64,000 nt of DNA from Nonomuraea thailandensis (GCF_024172165.1 NZ_JAMZEB010000002.1:4113501-4177500), one strand, 5' to 3'. Counted from the stretch's first letter, positions 28,707-37,491 are shown. Notes: generated by a model not told the origin, from the letters alone. Made by a program: numbers and translations.

Positions 28707-29741
28707 ATGCCGACAGAGATCAGCGGTGAGAGGCCCGCCGACGGGCGGGAAGCGACGCGGTACCTCATCGACGAGGCGCTCGGCTACGTCTACCCGGGCG
28801 CGCTGCGCGCGGCGGCCTCGCTCGGCGTCGCGGACCTGCTGGCCGGCGGGCCGCTGACCGTGGCGGAGCTGGCCGGGCAGACCGGCGTGCACGAGGCGGG
28901 CCTGCGCCGGGTCCTGCGGGTGCTGGCCACGCGCGGCGTCTTCGAGGAGCTGGCCGACGGCCGCTTCGGCCTCACCCCGATCGGGCAGGCGCTGCGCTCC
29001 GACGCGCCCCTGTCGGCGCGGCCGGCCGTCATCATGCTCACCGACACCACCCTGTGGCGGCCCGCCGGCGAGGTGGAGCTGTCGCTGCAGCGGGGCGGCT
29101 CGGTGTTCGAGGACATCTTCGGCATGTCGTTCTTCGACTACATCGCCGGGAGCCCGCAGACCGCCGCCGCCTTCCACACCGGCATGGCGGCCTTCTCCGA
29201 CCAGGAGAACGAGCTCATCGCCGCCGCCTACGACTTCCCCGGGTCCGGGGTCGTGGCCGACGTCGGCGGCGGGCACGGCGGGTTCCTGCTGGAGGTGCTG
29301 CGCCGGCGTCCCGGCCTGGACGGCGTGCTGATGGACGAGGAGCACGTGGTGGCCGGGCACCGGCTCGACACCGAGGAGGTCAAGGGCCGCTGGCGGGTGG
29401 TGCCCGGCGACTTCTTCGCCGAGGTGCCCGCCGGGGCGGACGTCTACGTGATCAAGCGCGTCCTGCACGACTGGGACGACGAGAGCTGCGTGACCATCCT
29501 GCGCAACTGCCGGCGCGCGATGGTGCCCGGGGGGCGGATCCTGGTCATCGACGCGGTCGTGCCGCCCGGCAACGAGCCCCACCAGGCCAAGGCCGTGGAC
29601 ATGATGCTGATGACCGCGTTCCCCGGGCGGGAGCGCACGGAGGCGGAGTTCGCCGATCTGCTCGCGGCGGCCGGGCTGCGGATGTCCCGGGTCGTGCCGA
29701 CGGGGACGGTGGTCTCCGTCGTGGAGGCGGTCGAGCCGTAG
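28707..29741 (+). CDS. O-methyltransferase of the acetylserotonin/carminomycin type
   Basis: A 344-residue methyltransferase. The N-terminal dimerisation winged helix (YVYPGALRAAASLGVADLLA, LTVAELAGQTGVHEAGLRRV) precedes the catalytic domain with VVADVGGGHGGFLLEVLRRR, the catalytic-base region IKRVLHDWDDESC and RILVIDAVVPPGN. This is the Methyltransf_2 architecture of antibiotic and flavonoid O-methyltransferases. GGAGG precedes ATG 28707. The substrate is probably a small phenolic; no biosynthetic cluster surrounds it. One base separates it from the convergent next gene. Confidence 0.9.
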   Translation: MPTEISGERPADGREATRYLIDEALGYVYPGALRAAASLGVADLLAGGPLTVAELAGQTGVHEAGLRRVLRVLATRGVFEELADGRFGLTPIGQALRSDAPLSARPAVIMLTDTTLWRPAGEVELSLQRGGSVFEDIFGMSFFDYIAGSPQTAAAFHTGMAAFSDQENELIAAAYDFPGSGVVADVGGGHGGFLLEVLRRRPGLDGVLMDEEHVVAGHRLDTEEVKGRWRVVPGDFFAEVPAGADVYVIKRVLHDWDDESCVTILRNCRRAMVPGGRILVIDAVVPPGNEPHQAKAVDMMLMTAFPGRERTEAEFADLLAAAGLRMSRVVPTGTVVSVVEAVEP

Positions 29742-29742
29742 C

Positions 29743-30900
29743 TCAGGCGCACGAGAGCCGGACGGGGCCCGCCACCATCGACTGGTCGCCCGTCGTGTTG
29801 CCCCTGCCGGTGTCCTTGATCTCCACCATGACCAGGCCGCCGGTGACCGTGACGGTCGAGGGCGCGGCGACCCAGGTGCCGCGGCGCATGCGCTGGTCGA
29901 GGGTGAACTCGGCGACCGTGCGGGCGTCCTTGTCGAAGCCGTCGCTGACCGTGTACCAGACGCGCTGTCCGGCCAGGCCCGAGTTGGGGATGTACACGCC
30001 CACCGCGCACTGGTGCCTGCCGCGCAGGCCGGTGGTGAAACGCCACTGGAACGTGTTCGCCGTTCGTACGGCGGCGGCGGGGTCGTACGTCAGGTCCGAG
30101 AACAGGAAGCCCTCCCCGCAGCCCGCGCCGGTCCAGCCGCCGGCCCTGGCGTCCTTCCAGCCAGCCCGGCCCGGGGCGCCGATGATGTTCACGCTCCGGG
30201 TGGTGTCGCGGGGGCAGCTCGGGCCGGCGACGGCCGAGAAGGCGAGGTCGCTCCCGGTCCTGCGCTCCCGCGTGGCCTGTTCCTCCGAGCGGGTGGGCCG
30301 GGCGGTGGGGGCGGCCGTGGGCCCGGCCGGTGCGGCCAGTGCCGTGGTGGGCTTCGCGTCCTGGTTGAGCAGGGTGACGGCCAGCAAGCCGACCTGGGCG
30401 AGCACTCCGGCCGCCACCCACACCTTGATGGACCCCCGCCACCGTCGCGCCCGCGCCACGGAGGCGGGCGCCTGCGCTGGGGATGCGGGCGCCTGTGCTG
30501 GGGATGATGGTGCCTGCGGCGTAGGTACGGGTGCCTGCGGCGTAGGTACGGGTGCCTGCGCGGAGGGCGCGAGGGCGTGCGCCGCAGGGGCCGTCGCGGT
30601 GCGGGGCGGCGGCGCCACGGCTTCGGCCGGGCGGGGAGGCGGCGCCGGAGCCTGTGTCCGGCGTGGTGGCGGGGTCGCCGGGCGGACCTGCCGGAACTGC
30701 ACCGTGGCCACGGCCGCCTCGTCGGGCCGATCACTCCTGTCCGCCCGCTCGTCCCGTACGGGGCGCCGGCCCCGCTCCTCCCGTACGGGGCGCTGGCCCC
30801 GCTCGCCGCGCGCGGGGCGCTGGGTCCGGTCCGGTGGCGCGGGCACGGGCACCGGCTGTCCCTGCCTGTGCCGCCCACCCGCCGCTCTCTTGCTCGTCAT
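29743..30900 (-). CDS. single-span membrane protein with disordered cytoplasmic N-terminus and extracellular domain
   Basis: A 385-residue protein. Residues 1-150 are low-complexity, rich in Arg, Pro, Ala and Gln, with short repeats (APVPTPQ twice, SPAQAPA twice). One membrane segment (SIKVWVAAGVLAQVGLLAVT, about 157-176) follows a basic RARRWRG. The outside part (about 220-385) contains three Cys, a Trp/Gly-rich segment (GWKDARAGGWTGAGCGEGFL) and a final beta-rich region. No family recognised. Its upstream region shares a 12-bp motif with the gene at 34119-35459. Confidence 0.7.
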   Translation of the reverse strand: MTSKRAAGGRHRQGQPVPVPAPPDRTQRPARGERGQRPVREERGRRPVRDERADRSDRPDEAAVATVQFRQVRPATPPPRRTQAPAPPPRPAEAVAPPPRTATAPAAHALAPSAQAPVPTPQAPVPTPQAPSSPAQAPASPAQAPASVARARRWRGSIKVWVAAGVLAQVGLLAVTLLNQDAKPTTALAAPAGPTAAPTARPTRSEEQATRERRTGSDLAFSAVAGPSCPRDTTRSVNIIGAPGRAGWKDARAGGWTGAGCGEGFLFSDLTYDPAAAVRTANTFQWRFTTGLRGRHQCAVGVYIPNSGLAGQRVWYTVSDGFDKDARTVAEFTLDQRMRRGTWVAAPSTVTVTGGLVMVEIKDTGRGNTTGDQSMVAGPVRLSCA

Positions 30901-30993
30901 CGTGGCCCCCTGGATGCCGGCTGCCGCCCTCCCTCGGAGCGGCCCTCCGCTCCTGAATACGACCGGATGTGATGACCGGCCTGCTCACCATGA

Positions 30994-31005
30994 TGACCAG
31001 CGTTG
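30994..31005. promoter_or_regulatory. TGACCAGCGTTG motif with flanking TGACCRG copies
   Basis: This 12-mer lies 94 bp upstream of the minus-strand membrane-protein gene and 125 bp upstream of the serine hydrolase. The flanks contain further GATGACCGGC and GTTGACCGGA copies. An identical 12-mer occurs at 35569-35580 in another divergent envelope-gene region. Confidence 0.4.
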
Positions 31006-31129
31006 ACCGGACCACCGTGGACACCCTCGCCGGTACCTGAGGATGACGCGCCGTTCCTCCTCCAGCCGGATGGCCCGACCGGACGGCGCCGGTCGAGGAT
31101 CGAGGTACTCACACGCTGAGGAGGGGACC

Positions 31130-32362
31130 TTGAGAAGAATCATGATCGCGTTTCTCGCCGCGTTATCGGTGGGAGCCACGACGCTGTCCGGAACCGCCGC
31201 GGGGGCCCAGGGCTCCGAGCTGGACCGGCAGCGACTGCGCCAGAGTTTGAACGCCGTCCACGAGGCCGGCATGTACGGCACCTACTCCCACGTGGCCGGC
31301 GGCCGCGAGAGCTGGAAGGGCGCCGCCGGCGTCGCCGACGTGGACACCCGCCGCCCCGTACACCCCGGCATGGTGCACCGGATCGGCAGCATCACCAAGA
31401 CGTTCGCCGCCGTGGCCGTCCTCCAGCAGGTCGGCCGGGGCACGATCGAGCTCGACGCGCCCGTGGCCCGCTACCTGCCGGGCCTGATCCCGGGCGAGCG
31501 CGGGCAGCAGATCACCGTTCGCATGCTGCTCAACCACACCAGCCACCTCTCCGACTACGACCACCTGATCTTCCGGACGGTCGAGGACCTGGACGCCAAC
31601 CGCTTGCGCACCTGGCAGCCGCAGGAGCTGATCGACCTGGCTCTCGCCGCCCCCGCGACCGGCCAGCCCGGGGTGACGCCCGGTGAGTACTCCAACACCA
31701 ACTACATCGTCGCGGGCCTGCTGCTGGAGAAGGTCACAGGCGTCAAGGCCGAGCGGTACATCACCGACCACGTCATCCGCAAGGCGGGGCTGCGCCACAC
31801 GTCCTTCCCGCGCACCCCGCACATCCCGGGGCCGCACTCCAAGGCGTACGAGGGGTTGTCCGGGCTCATCGACCCGCCCAGGGACTACAGCGTCTACGAC
31901 ATGTCGCTCGCCTGGACGGCGGGCGCCATCGTCTCGACCATGGAGGACCTCAACCGCTTCTACCGGCTGCTGCTGCGCGGCGACCTGATCGACGCCGGGC
32001 TGCTCGCCGAGATGATGAGGACGGTGCCGCTCAGGGCGGGCGCGTCCGTGTCCGACTACGGTCTGGGCATCTTCCCGCTGGATCTGCCGTGCGGCCGGTT
32101 CTGGGGGCACGAGGGCGGGGTCATCGGCATGACCACGGTGTCGTTCTCCAGCCCGGACGGCGAGCGCCGCTTCTCGATGGGCTTCAACCTGACGGGTTAC
32201 CAGCGCTTCGACGAGAACGGCAACCCGGTGCCGCATCCCGTTGACGCGGCGGTCTGGGAGCACCTCCTGGCCGCGGCCTGCGGGCCGTCCGCCACGGCCA
32301 CGGCGAAGACTGCGCCCCCCGCCACGCCGTTCCAGCTGGACCGGATCCCGATCAGGAGGTGA
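31130..32362 (+). CDS. secreted serine hydrolase, class C beta-lactamase/DD-peptidase family
   Basis: A 410-residue exported enzyme. TTG 31130 follows GAGGGG and gives a proper signal peptide (LRRIMIAFLAALSVGATTLS to TAAGAQG); ATG 31142 is the alternative. Catalytic motifs are SxxK (GSITK, Ser87-Lys90), YSN (GEYSNTNYI) and HxG (FWGHEGG). The family includes D-Ala-D-Ala carboxypeptidases and esterases acting on peptidoglycan or lactams. Its stop overlaps the convergent TetR gene by 11 bp. The divergent neighbour is a membrane protein with an extracellular domain. Confidence 0.9.
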   Translation: MRRIMIAFLAALSVGATTLSGTAAGAQGSELDRQRLRQSLNAVHEAGMYGTYSHVAGGRESWKGAAGVADVDTRRPVHPGMVHRIGSITKTFAAVAVLQQVGRGTIELDAPVARYLPGLIPGERGQQITVRMLLNHTSHLSDYDHLIFRTVEDLDANRLRTWQPQELIDLALAAPATGQPGVTPGEYSNTNYIVAGLLLEKVTGVKAERYITDHVIRKAGLRHTSFPRTPHIPGPHSKAYEGLSGLIDPPRDYSVYDMSLAWTAGAIVSTMEDLNRFYRLLLRGDLIDAGLLAEMMRTVPLRAGASVSDYGLGIFPLDLPCGRFWGHEGGVIGMTTVSFSSPDGERRFSMGFNLTGYQRFDENGNPVPHPVDAAVWEHLLAAACGPSATATAKTAPPATPFQLDRIPIRR

Positions 32363-33002
32363 CCCGAGCGGCCCGCCCGGGGGGCGGGCCCGGTGCGGGC
32401 CCGGTGTCGCGGGAGCGGGACAGGGCCGTGACCAGCGGCAGGTAGACCTCGTCGGCGATCTCGACCAGCACCTCGTCGGGGACGGTGGGCTCGCCCCTGG
32501 TGACGAACTCGTTGCGCAGCAGGCCCACCGCCACCGTCGCGACCCTGCCCGTGACCTCGATGCCCGCCCGCCGCAGCACGGCCTGCCACATGCCCGCGCC
32601 GCCGTCCGTGGCCCCGTCCGTTGTGCCGGCCGTTGTGCCGGCCGTGGCGCGCGAGTGCAGGATGGCCAGCAGTTCCGGGTCGTCCGCCGCGCCGGCCAGC
32701 AGCCCGCGCAGGATCTCGCCGAGCGGCGACGACCAGTGGCTGTTGGCGGCGCGCAGCAGGGCCAGGACGTCGCCGCGCAGGCTGCCCGTGTCGGGGATCA
32801 CCGTGCGTTCGGCGGCCAGCCCCGCGTAGGCGGCGACGCCGAGCGCGGCGCGGTTGGGCCAGCGGCGGTAGAGCGCGTTCTTGTTGGTGCCCGCCCGCTG
32901 GGCCACCCGTTCCATGGTCAGCCGGGCATATCCGGATTCGAGTAGCTCATCCTGGGCCGCCTTCAGAATGGCCTGCTCCAGCTCTTGACCGCGACGCCTC
33001 AT
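32352..33002 (-). CDS. TetR family transcriptional repressor
   Basis: A 216-residue TetR protein from ATG 33002. The HTH is GQELEQAILKAAQDELLESG, VAQRAGTNKNALYRRWPNRA. The C-terminal part contains a short Thr/Gly repeat (TAGTTAGTTDGATDGG) from direct DNA repeats. It is divergent from the TIM-barrel gene, with a 20-bp perfect palindrome in the 48-bp spacer, so it almost certainly represses itself and that gene. Confidence 0.9.
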   Translation of the reverse strand: MRRRGQELEQAILKAAQDELLESGYARLTMERVAQRAGTNKNALYRRWPNRAALGVAAYAGLAAERTVIPDTGSLRGDVLALLRAANSHWSSPLGEILRGLLAGAADDPELLAILHSRATAGTTAGTTDGATDGGAGMWQAVLRRAGIEVTGRVATVAVGLLRNEFVTRGEPTVPDEVLVEIADEVYLPLVTALSRSRDTGPAPGPPPGRAARVTS

Positions 33003-33011
33003 GCGTACCAG

Positions 33012-33031
33012 GGTACGGTACGTACCGTACC
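33012..33031. promoter_or_regulatory. 20-bp perfect palindromic TetR operator
   Basis: GGTACGGTAC followed by its exact reverse complement GTACCGTACC fills the space between the divergent TetR and TIM-barrel genes, 9 bp from the TetR start. Length and position are classic for a TetR dimer operator controlling both promoters. Confidence 0.8.
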
Positions 33032-33050
33032 TTTTGGAAGGGATGAGAAC

Positions 33051-34004
33051 ATGCGCGGCAAGGGCATCGTGTACGACACCGGCATCGTGATCGGCGGCCA
33101 CGACACCAGGCAGACGTTCGACCTCGACGCCGTCCGGCACGACCTCCGGGTGATCGCGCGCGACCTGCGCTGCACGGCCGTCAGGATCATCGGCTCGAAC
33201 CCCGGCAGGCTGGAGGCGGCCGCCCGCGAGGCGGCCGCCGCCGGGCTGGAGGTGTGGTTCTCCCCGTTCACCGCCGACCTGTCGCCGTCGGAGCTGCTCG
33301 ACCTGTTCGCCGACTGTGCCGGGAGGATCGAGGGCACCGGCATGGTGTTCGTGGCGGGGGCGGAGCACAGCCTGCTCAACCGGGGTTTCCTGCCCGGCGA
33401 CACGATCGGGGACCGGATCGGGCTGCTGTCGGAGCCGGAGCGGCTGCGCGAGCACCTCGGGCGGGTGCCCGCGCTGATCAACGCGTTCCTGGAGGACGCC
33501 GTGACGGTGATCAGGCAGCGGTTCACCGGGAGGATCACGTACGCGGCCATCCCCTTCGAGTCCGTGGACTGGTCGCCGTTCGACATCGTCGGGATGGACC
33601 TGTACCGGTCGGCGGAGATCGCCGACCGGTACCGCGACGGGGTGCGCGACCTGGTCGCGCGCAGCGGCAAGCCGGTGGCGATCACCGAGGTGGGATGCAT
33701 GACGTTCCAGGGCGCCGGCGATCTCGGGGCGCGGGGCACGGAGGTGGTGGAGTACGACGGGCACCGGCCGGTGGGGCTGAGCCGGCCGCTCGCGCGTGAC
33801 GAGGGCGAGCAGGCCACCTACCTGCGGGAGGTGCTGGACGTGTGCGAGCAGGCGGGCGTGGACAGCGTGTTCGTCAACACCTTCGCGCAGTTCGACCTGC
33901 CCGGGGAGCTCGACGCGGCCAGCTACGGCGTCGTCCGGGTGACCGGTGAGACGTCGTGGGAGCCGAAGGAGGCCTTCCATCTGCTGGCCAAGCGCTACGG
34001 CTGA
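33051..34004 (+). CDS. TIM-barrel glycosidase-like protein (often labelled abortive infection protein)
   Basis: A 317-residue protein with a glycosidase-type TIM-barrel pattern: MRGKGIVYDTGIVIGG, CTAVRIIGSNPGRLE, GLEVWFSPF, TYAAIPFESVDWSPFDIVGM and KPVAITEVGCMTF with a conserved Glu at the strand end. Similar actinobacterial proteins are, as I recall, named abortive phage infection proteins by annotation transfer; I know of no experiment supporting that. GGAAGGG precedes ATG 33051. Controlled by the divergent TetR protein through a 20-bp operator. Substrate and role are open. Confidence 0.7.
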   Translation: MRGKGIVYDTGIVIGGHDTRQTFDLDAVRHDLRVIARDLRCTAVRIIGSNPGRLEAAAREAAAAGLEVWFSPFTADLSPSELLDLFADCAGRIEGTGMVFVAGAEHSLLNRGFLPGDTIGDRIGLLSEPERLREHLGRVPALINAFLEDAVTVIRQRFTGRITYAAIPFESVDWSPFDIVGMDLYRSAEIADRYRDGVRDLVARSGKPVAITEVGCMTFQGAGDLGARGTEVVEYDGHRPVGLSRPLARDEGEQATYLREVLDVCEQAGVDSVFVNTFAQFDLPGELDAASYGVVRVTGETSWEPKEAFHLLAKRYG

Positions 34005-34013
34005 GCTCCCGCG

Positions 34014-34077
34014 CTCCGGCGTCGCCCCGTGACGCAGCCGACGCCGCTCCGGCGTCGCCCGTGATGCGACCGACGGC
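34014..34077. repeat. imperfect tandem repeat of about 30 bp after the TIM-barrel gene
   Basis: GCTCCGGCGTCGCC recurs at about 34014 and 34048, each followed by CGTGAYGC and CGACG. The two units are near-identical and GC-rich and may contribute to termination between the convergent TIM-barrel and peptidase-like genes. Confidence 0.5.
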
Positions 34078-34118
34078 GCGTGCTCGCTCCACGGGCGATC
34101 ACGCGCCAGGTGCGCCGG

Positions 34119-35459
34119 CTACTTCCTCTTCGTCTCGCTCAGCGCCACGTGGAGGTGGTCGTTGTGATCGGTGCGGAAGTCCTTCTCCCGGATGATCGGG
34201 TTGTCGATCCTGCTCCAGGCGCCGATCCCGAGGTCGAGCTCCATCCGCTCCTTCTTGGCGTTCGTGAAGGTGTACGCACCCTCCCTGAGCAGGGCGGCCG
34301 CCCAGCCCACCGCGAACCGGGAGTCTCCCTTGACCCGGCTTCCGGCCGCGTAGTAGATCCGCACGACGTTCTTGTCGTCGATCAGCCTGCCCAGCCGCGT
34401 CCTGGTCGTCTGCGCCCAGTCCCTGACCTGGCGCAGCCCCTCCTCGCCGCCGTTCATCGCGGCCTTCGTCGCGGCCACCAGCTTGTCGTAGTTGAGGCCG
34501 CCGGAGCCGGCCGCGCCGGCCCTCACGCCCGCGAACCGGTAGAGGTGGAACGTGTCGAGGTCGTTGCCGGTCAGGTGCGTCTGGTGACCGAGGTTGCGCG
34601 CGTGCTCGCCGGAGACGTCGTTGATCTCCGGCAGCAGCGCCCGGTCGGCCGCGACCGACAGCCAGCCGTGGGTGAAGGACGAGCACCAGTCGTCGCCGTC
34701 CTCGGAACGCGTCCCGAACCTGCCGATCCCGGCGGGCAGCCGCCACAGCGGGAACAGGCTCGCGGAGTCCTTGCTGGTGGTCACCACGGCGCCGTCCTGG
34801 CCCCTGCCGTACAGGCTGACCCGGTAGCCGATCCTGGTCACCTGCGACGGCTTGCTGCTCACCTTGGAGGGGTGCTGCTCGTCGAAGGTCACCCGCACCT
34901 TGAGCCTGCCCCGGCCGACGCTCTTGACCCCTTCGCCGCCGTCGGCGGTCGGCGCCGCCTGGGTGACGGTCTGCAGCACCGCGCCGCGGGCCTTCGGGCT
35001 GGTGTCGAGCAGGTCCACCCGTACGCAGGTGAGCTCGACGCCGGCCGGCAGCGTGTAGTCGACGCCGAAGTAGCGCTGCTGGGCGTTGGCCTCGTCCGGG
35101 GGCGGGATGCTGACCCTGTCGTCCCTGGCGGACCTCGCCAGCGCGGGCCTGGCATGGCGCGGCACCCGGTCCCGGTCGATGGCGGTGACCTCGAAGGCCG
35201 ACTCGTCGGGCGCGGCATCCGTGACCTCGCAATCCTCGCCGGAGCCGGGATCCAGGGCCTCCTCGTCGCCGTCAGGGTCCCTGATCTGCTCCGAGCCCTC
35301 CTCCACCTGGGGAACCAGGAGCTCGCCGGGCGACTCGGGGCTCGTCGGCGCGGCGGCCCAGGCGGCCGTCCCGCCGAGCTGGAGCGTGCCCGCGGAGATC
35401 ACCGCGACGGCGGTCACGGCTGCGGCCAGGAGCCGGCGCGAGCCTGAGCGCCGGGTCAT
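34119..35459 (-). CDS. secreted protein with LAS/M74-type metallopeptidase-like C-terminus
   Basis: A 446-residue exported protein. The signal peptide is RRSGSRRLLAAAVTAVAVIS to AWAAAPT. The middle is acidic then beta-rich, with a possible convertase-like or prodomain role. The C-terminal half has ARNLGHQTHLTGNDLDTFHL and the final DHNDHLHVAL, which match the GHxSHxxGxDxD and HxH zinc motifs of LAS enzymes such as the murein endopeptidase MepA (M74). It may cut peptidoglycan cross-links. The assignment is by motif only, in an otherwise unfamiliar sequence. Confidence 0.65.
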   Translation of the reverse strand: MTRRSGSRRLLAAAVTAVAVISAGTLQLGGTAAWAAAPTSPESPGELLVPQVEEGSEQIRDPDGDEEALDPGSGEDCEVTDAAPDESAFEVTAIDRDRVPRHARPALARSARDDRVSIPPPDEANAQQRYFGVDYTLPAGVELTCVRVDLLDTSPKARGAVLQTVTQAAPTADGGEGVKSVGRGRLKVRVTFDEQHPSKVSSKPSQVTRIGYRVSLYGRGQDGAVVTTSKDSASLFPLWRLPAGIGRFGTRSEDGDDWCSSFTHGWLSVAADRALLPEINDVSGEHARNLGHQTHLTGNDLDTFHLYRFAGVRAGAAGSGGLNYDKLVAATKAAMNGGEEGLRQVRDWAQTTRTRLGRLIDDKNVVRIYYAAGSRVKGDSRFAVGWAAALLREGAYTFTNAKKERMELDLGIGAWSRIDNPIIREKDFRTDHNDHLHVALSETKRK

Positions 35460-35460
35460 G

Positions 35461-35778
35461 GCGCGCTCCGCTCGGCGGAGCCGTACAAGCTGGTCATGAT
35501 TGCCTCCTCAATGGGCTGTCTGCCGTCGTTTGTACGGCGCGCCGCGTTGACCAGCCAGGACGGCACATTGACCAGCGTTGTCCATGGTGATCGAGGAGGG
35601 TCCGGATAGCATGGGAAGTGGCGGCCGTCACCCGCCCAACCTCCGGCGACCCGCCCCGGCCGGGTCACCTCCAGGAGGCAAAGGGAGGCTCACCTCTCGG
35701 GCGGAGGAGCCGTTCGCCGATCGTGCGCCCGCCGCACCGGTCGCCGGGGGACGCGCGGAGGGTGCGCGGGAGACGTTC
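35461..35778. promoter_or_regulatory. divergent intergenic region with repeated TTGACCAGC elements
   Basis: No ORF with a credible start lies between the peptidase-like and DUF1835 genes. TTGACCAGC occurs at 35547-35555 and again at 35568-35577, the second as part of TGACCAGCGTTG (35569-35580), which is identical to a site at 30994. The site is 110 bp upstream of the peptidase-like gene, close to the 94 bp seen at the other locus. Confidence 0.4.
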
Positions 35779-36858
35779 ATGACCAAGCAAGCGGACTTCA
35801 AGCGGCGCGTACGCGCCCGCATGGCCAGGACCGGCGAGTCCTACACGATCGCCCGCCGCAGGCTGCTGGACGAGAGCGCCGAGGCGCGGATGGCGGCGGC
35901 GCTGCACGTCAGCAACGGCGACTGCACCGACCTGGCCGGGACGGGGCTGGCCCGGCACATCGTGTACTGGCGCGACACGCTGCACGAGGGGCCGGTGCCC
36001 GCGCTGGGGCACGAGGAGCTGCGGCGGGTCAGGGCCGCGTTCCTCATGGGGGCGGGCGCCGACGACCACGCCGAGGGCCTGCGCATGTTCGAGCGCCGGG
36101 ACGCCGCTCTGGAGGCGCACCGCGACGGCGAGTACGTGCTGTGGTTCGAGGCGGACCTGTACGACCAGCTCCAGATCGCGCAGATCCTGTCCCGCCTGGC
36201 CGAGCTGCAGGTGCCGGCCGGGCGCATCACGCTGATCTGCATCGGCGAGCATCCCGGCATCGCCCGCTTCGGCGGGCTCGGCCAGCTGCGCCCCGACCAG
36301 CTCGCCGAGCTGCCCGCGACCCGGGCCTGCGCCACCCTCACCCCTGCCGCCCTCGACCTGGCCACCCGCGCGTGGGCCGCCTTCCGCGCGCCCGCGCCGG
36401 ACGGGCTGCCCGCCGTCGCCGCCGCCCGCTCCACCGAGCTGCGCTTCCTCGGCGAGGCCTTCGAACGCCTCTGCCGCGAATACCCCTCCACCCGTGACGG
36501 GCTCTCCCTCACCGAACGCCGCATTCTCGCCGCCGCCGGGCAGGGGTCCACGGCGGCGGACGTCTTCGCCCGCGCCTCGGCCCGCGAGGCCCGCATCTAC
36601 CTCGGGGACACCTGGTGCTTCGCGGCGATCGACCGCCTCGCCGCCGCCCCGCACCCGCTGCTGCGCATCCGGCCCGCCGGCACGCCCGCCGGGCCCGCCA
36701 CCGAGGTCGCCCTGACCGGCGACGGCGAACGCGTGCTGGCGGGCGAGGCCGACCACGTGAGGCTCAACGGCGTCGACCGGTGGATCGGCGGCGTCCACCT
36801 GACCGGCCGGGACGTGCGGTGGAGATGGGACGAGGGCAGGGAGTGCCTGACCGGGTAG
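35779..36858 (+). CDS. DUF1835 domain protein
   Basis: A 359-residue protein. A basic N-terminal helix (KQADFKRRVRARMARTGESY) precedes the DUF1835 domain, recognised by LHVSNGDCTDLAGTGL, VYWRDTLHEGPVP and the later YVLWFEADLYDQLQIAQILS. A C-terminal winged-helix-like part follows (LSLTERRILAAAGQGSTAAD). DUF1835 function is unknown to me. ATG 35779 has GGAGA upstream. It converges on the small beta-sandwich membrane-protein gene. Confidence 0.82.
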   Translation: MTKQADFKRRVRARMARTGESYTIARRRLLDESAEARMAAALHVSNGDCTDLAGTGLARHIVYWRDTLHEGPVPALGHEELRRVRAAFLMGAGADDHAEGLRMFERRDAALEAHRDGEYVLWFEADLYDQLQIAQILSRLAELQVPAGRITLICIGEHPGIARFGGLGQLRPDQLAELPATRACATLTPAALDLATRAWAAFRAPAPDGLPAVAAARSTELRFLGEAFERLCREYPSTRDGLSLTERRILAAAGQGSTAADVFARASAREARIYLGDTWCFAAIDRLAAAPHPLLRIRPAGTPAGPATEVALTGDGERVLAGEADHVRLNGVDRWIGGVHLTGRDVRWRWDEGRECLTG

Positions 36859-36864
36859 TCCCGG

Positions 36865-37407
36865 TCACCGGAGCCGGCTCGCCACCGGCCGCGCGGGCGG
36901 CGCGGACGCCGGCTCCCCGGCCGCACGGGCCGAGGGGCGGTCTGCGGACGGCGGGACCCCGGTGGAGAAGACGATCCACGCGGTCGTCAGGTGCAGGGGG
37001 ACGGCCAGCAGAGCGAGCAGTCCCAGCGGGTAGATCGAGTCGCCGGTGCGCACGGCGGCGTCCTGGATCGTCCCCGACACCTCGAACGTGCCGAACACCG
37101 GAGCCTCCAGCGGCACCTCCACGCGGAAGGTGCGCTGCTCGCCGGGCTGGATCGTGCCGAGCTCCGGCGGGGTGACCGTCGCGCCGGGAACGCCCTCGGG
37201 CCCCGCCGACAGGCTGACCGGCGGGTCCACGGCCGGGGCGGCGCCGTCGTTCCTGACCGTGATCTCCAGCGGGGTGGTGCCGGACAGGCCGAGCAGCCAC
37301 CACCACGACGGCCCCTCGGGCAGGCTGGTGCCGACGATCGTCAGCTCGGGCCGCTGGGGTGCCGACAGCAGCAGGGACGCGCCGGCCGTGCCGCCGTCGA
37401 GCACCAC
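36865..37407 (-). CDS. membrane-anchored beta-sandwich protein, possibly N-terminally truncated
   Basis: A 180-residue product from GTG 37407 with PLEITVRNDGAAPAVDPPVS and LGTIQPGEQRTFRVEVPLEA, a CARDB/NEW3-type beta-sandwich pattern, then one membrane segment (YPLGLLALLAVPLHLTTAWI). There is no signal peptide. The frame stays open upstream to the GH42 stop (APPARAP..., then ADCAVSGGV), which suggests that the 5' part of a larger secreted gene is missing. It follows the GH42 gene by 84 bp on the same strand. Family unclear. Confidence 0.5.
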   Translation of the reverse strand: MVLDGGTAGASLLLSAPQRPELTIVGTSLPEGPSWWWLLGLSGTTPLEITVRNDGAAPAVDPPVSLSAGPEGVPGATVTPPELGTIQPGEQRTFRVEVPLEAPVFGTFEVSGTIQDAAVRTGDSIYPLGLLALLAVPLHLTTAWIVFSTGVPPSADRPSARAAGEPASAPPARPVASRLR

Positions 37408-37491
37408 CGTGGTGACGCCGCCGGAGACGGCGCAGTCGGCCGAGCCCGCGCGCGACCGGCGCGGCGGCGCGGGCGCACGCGCCGGTGGTGC

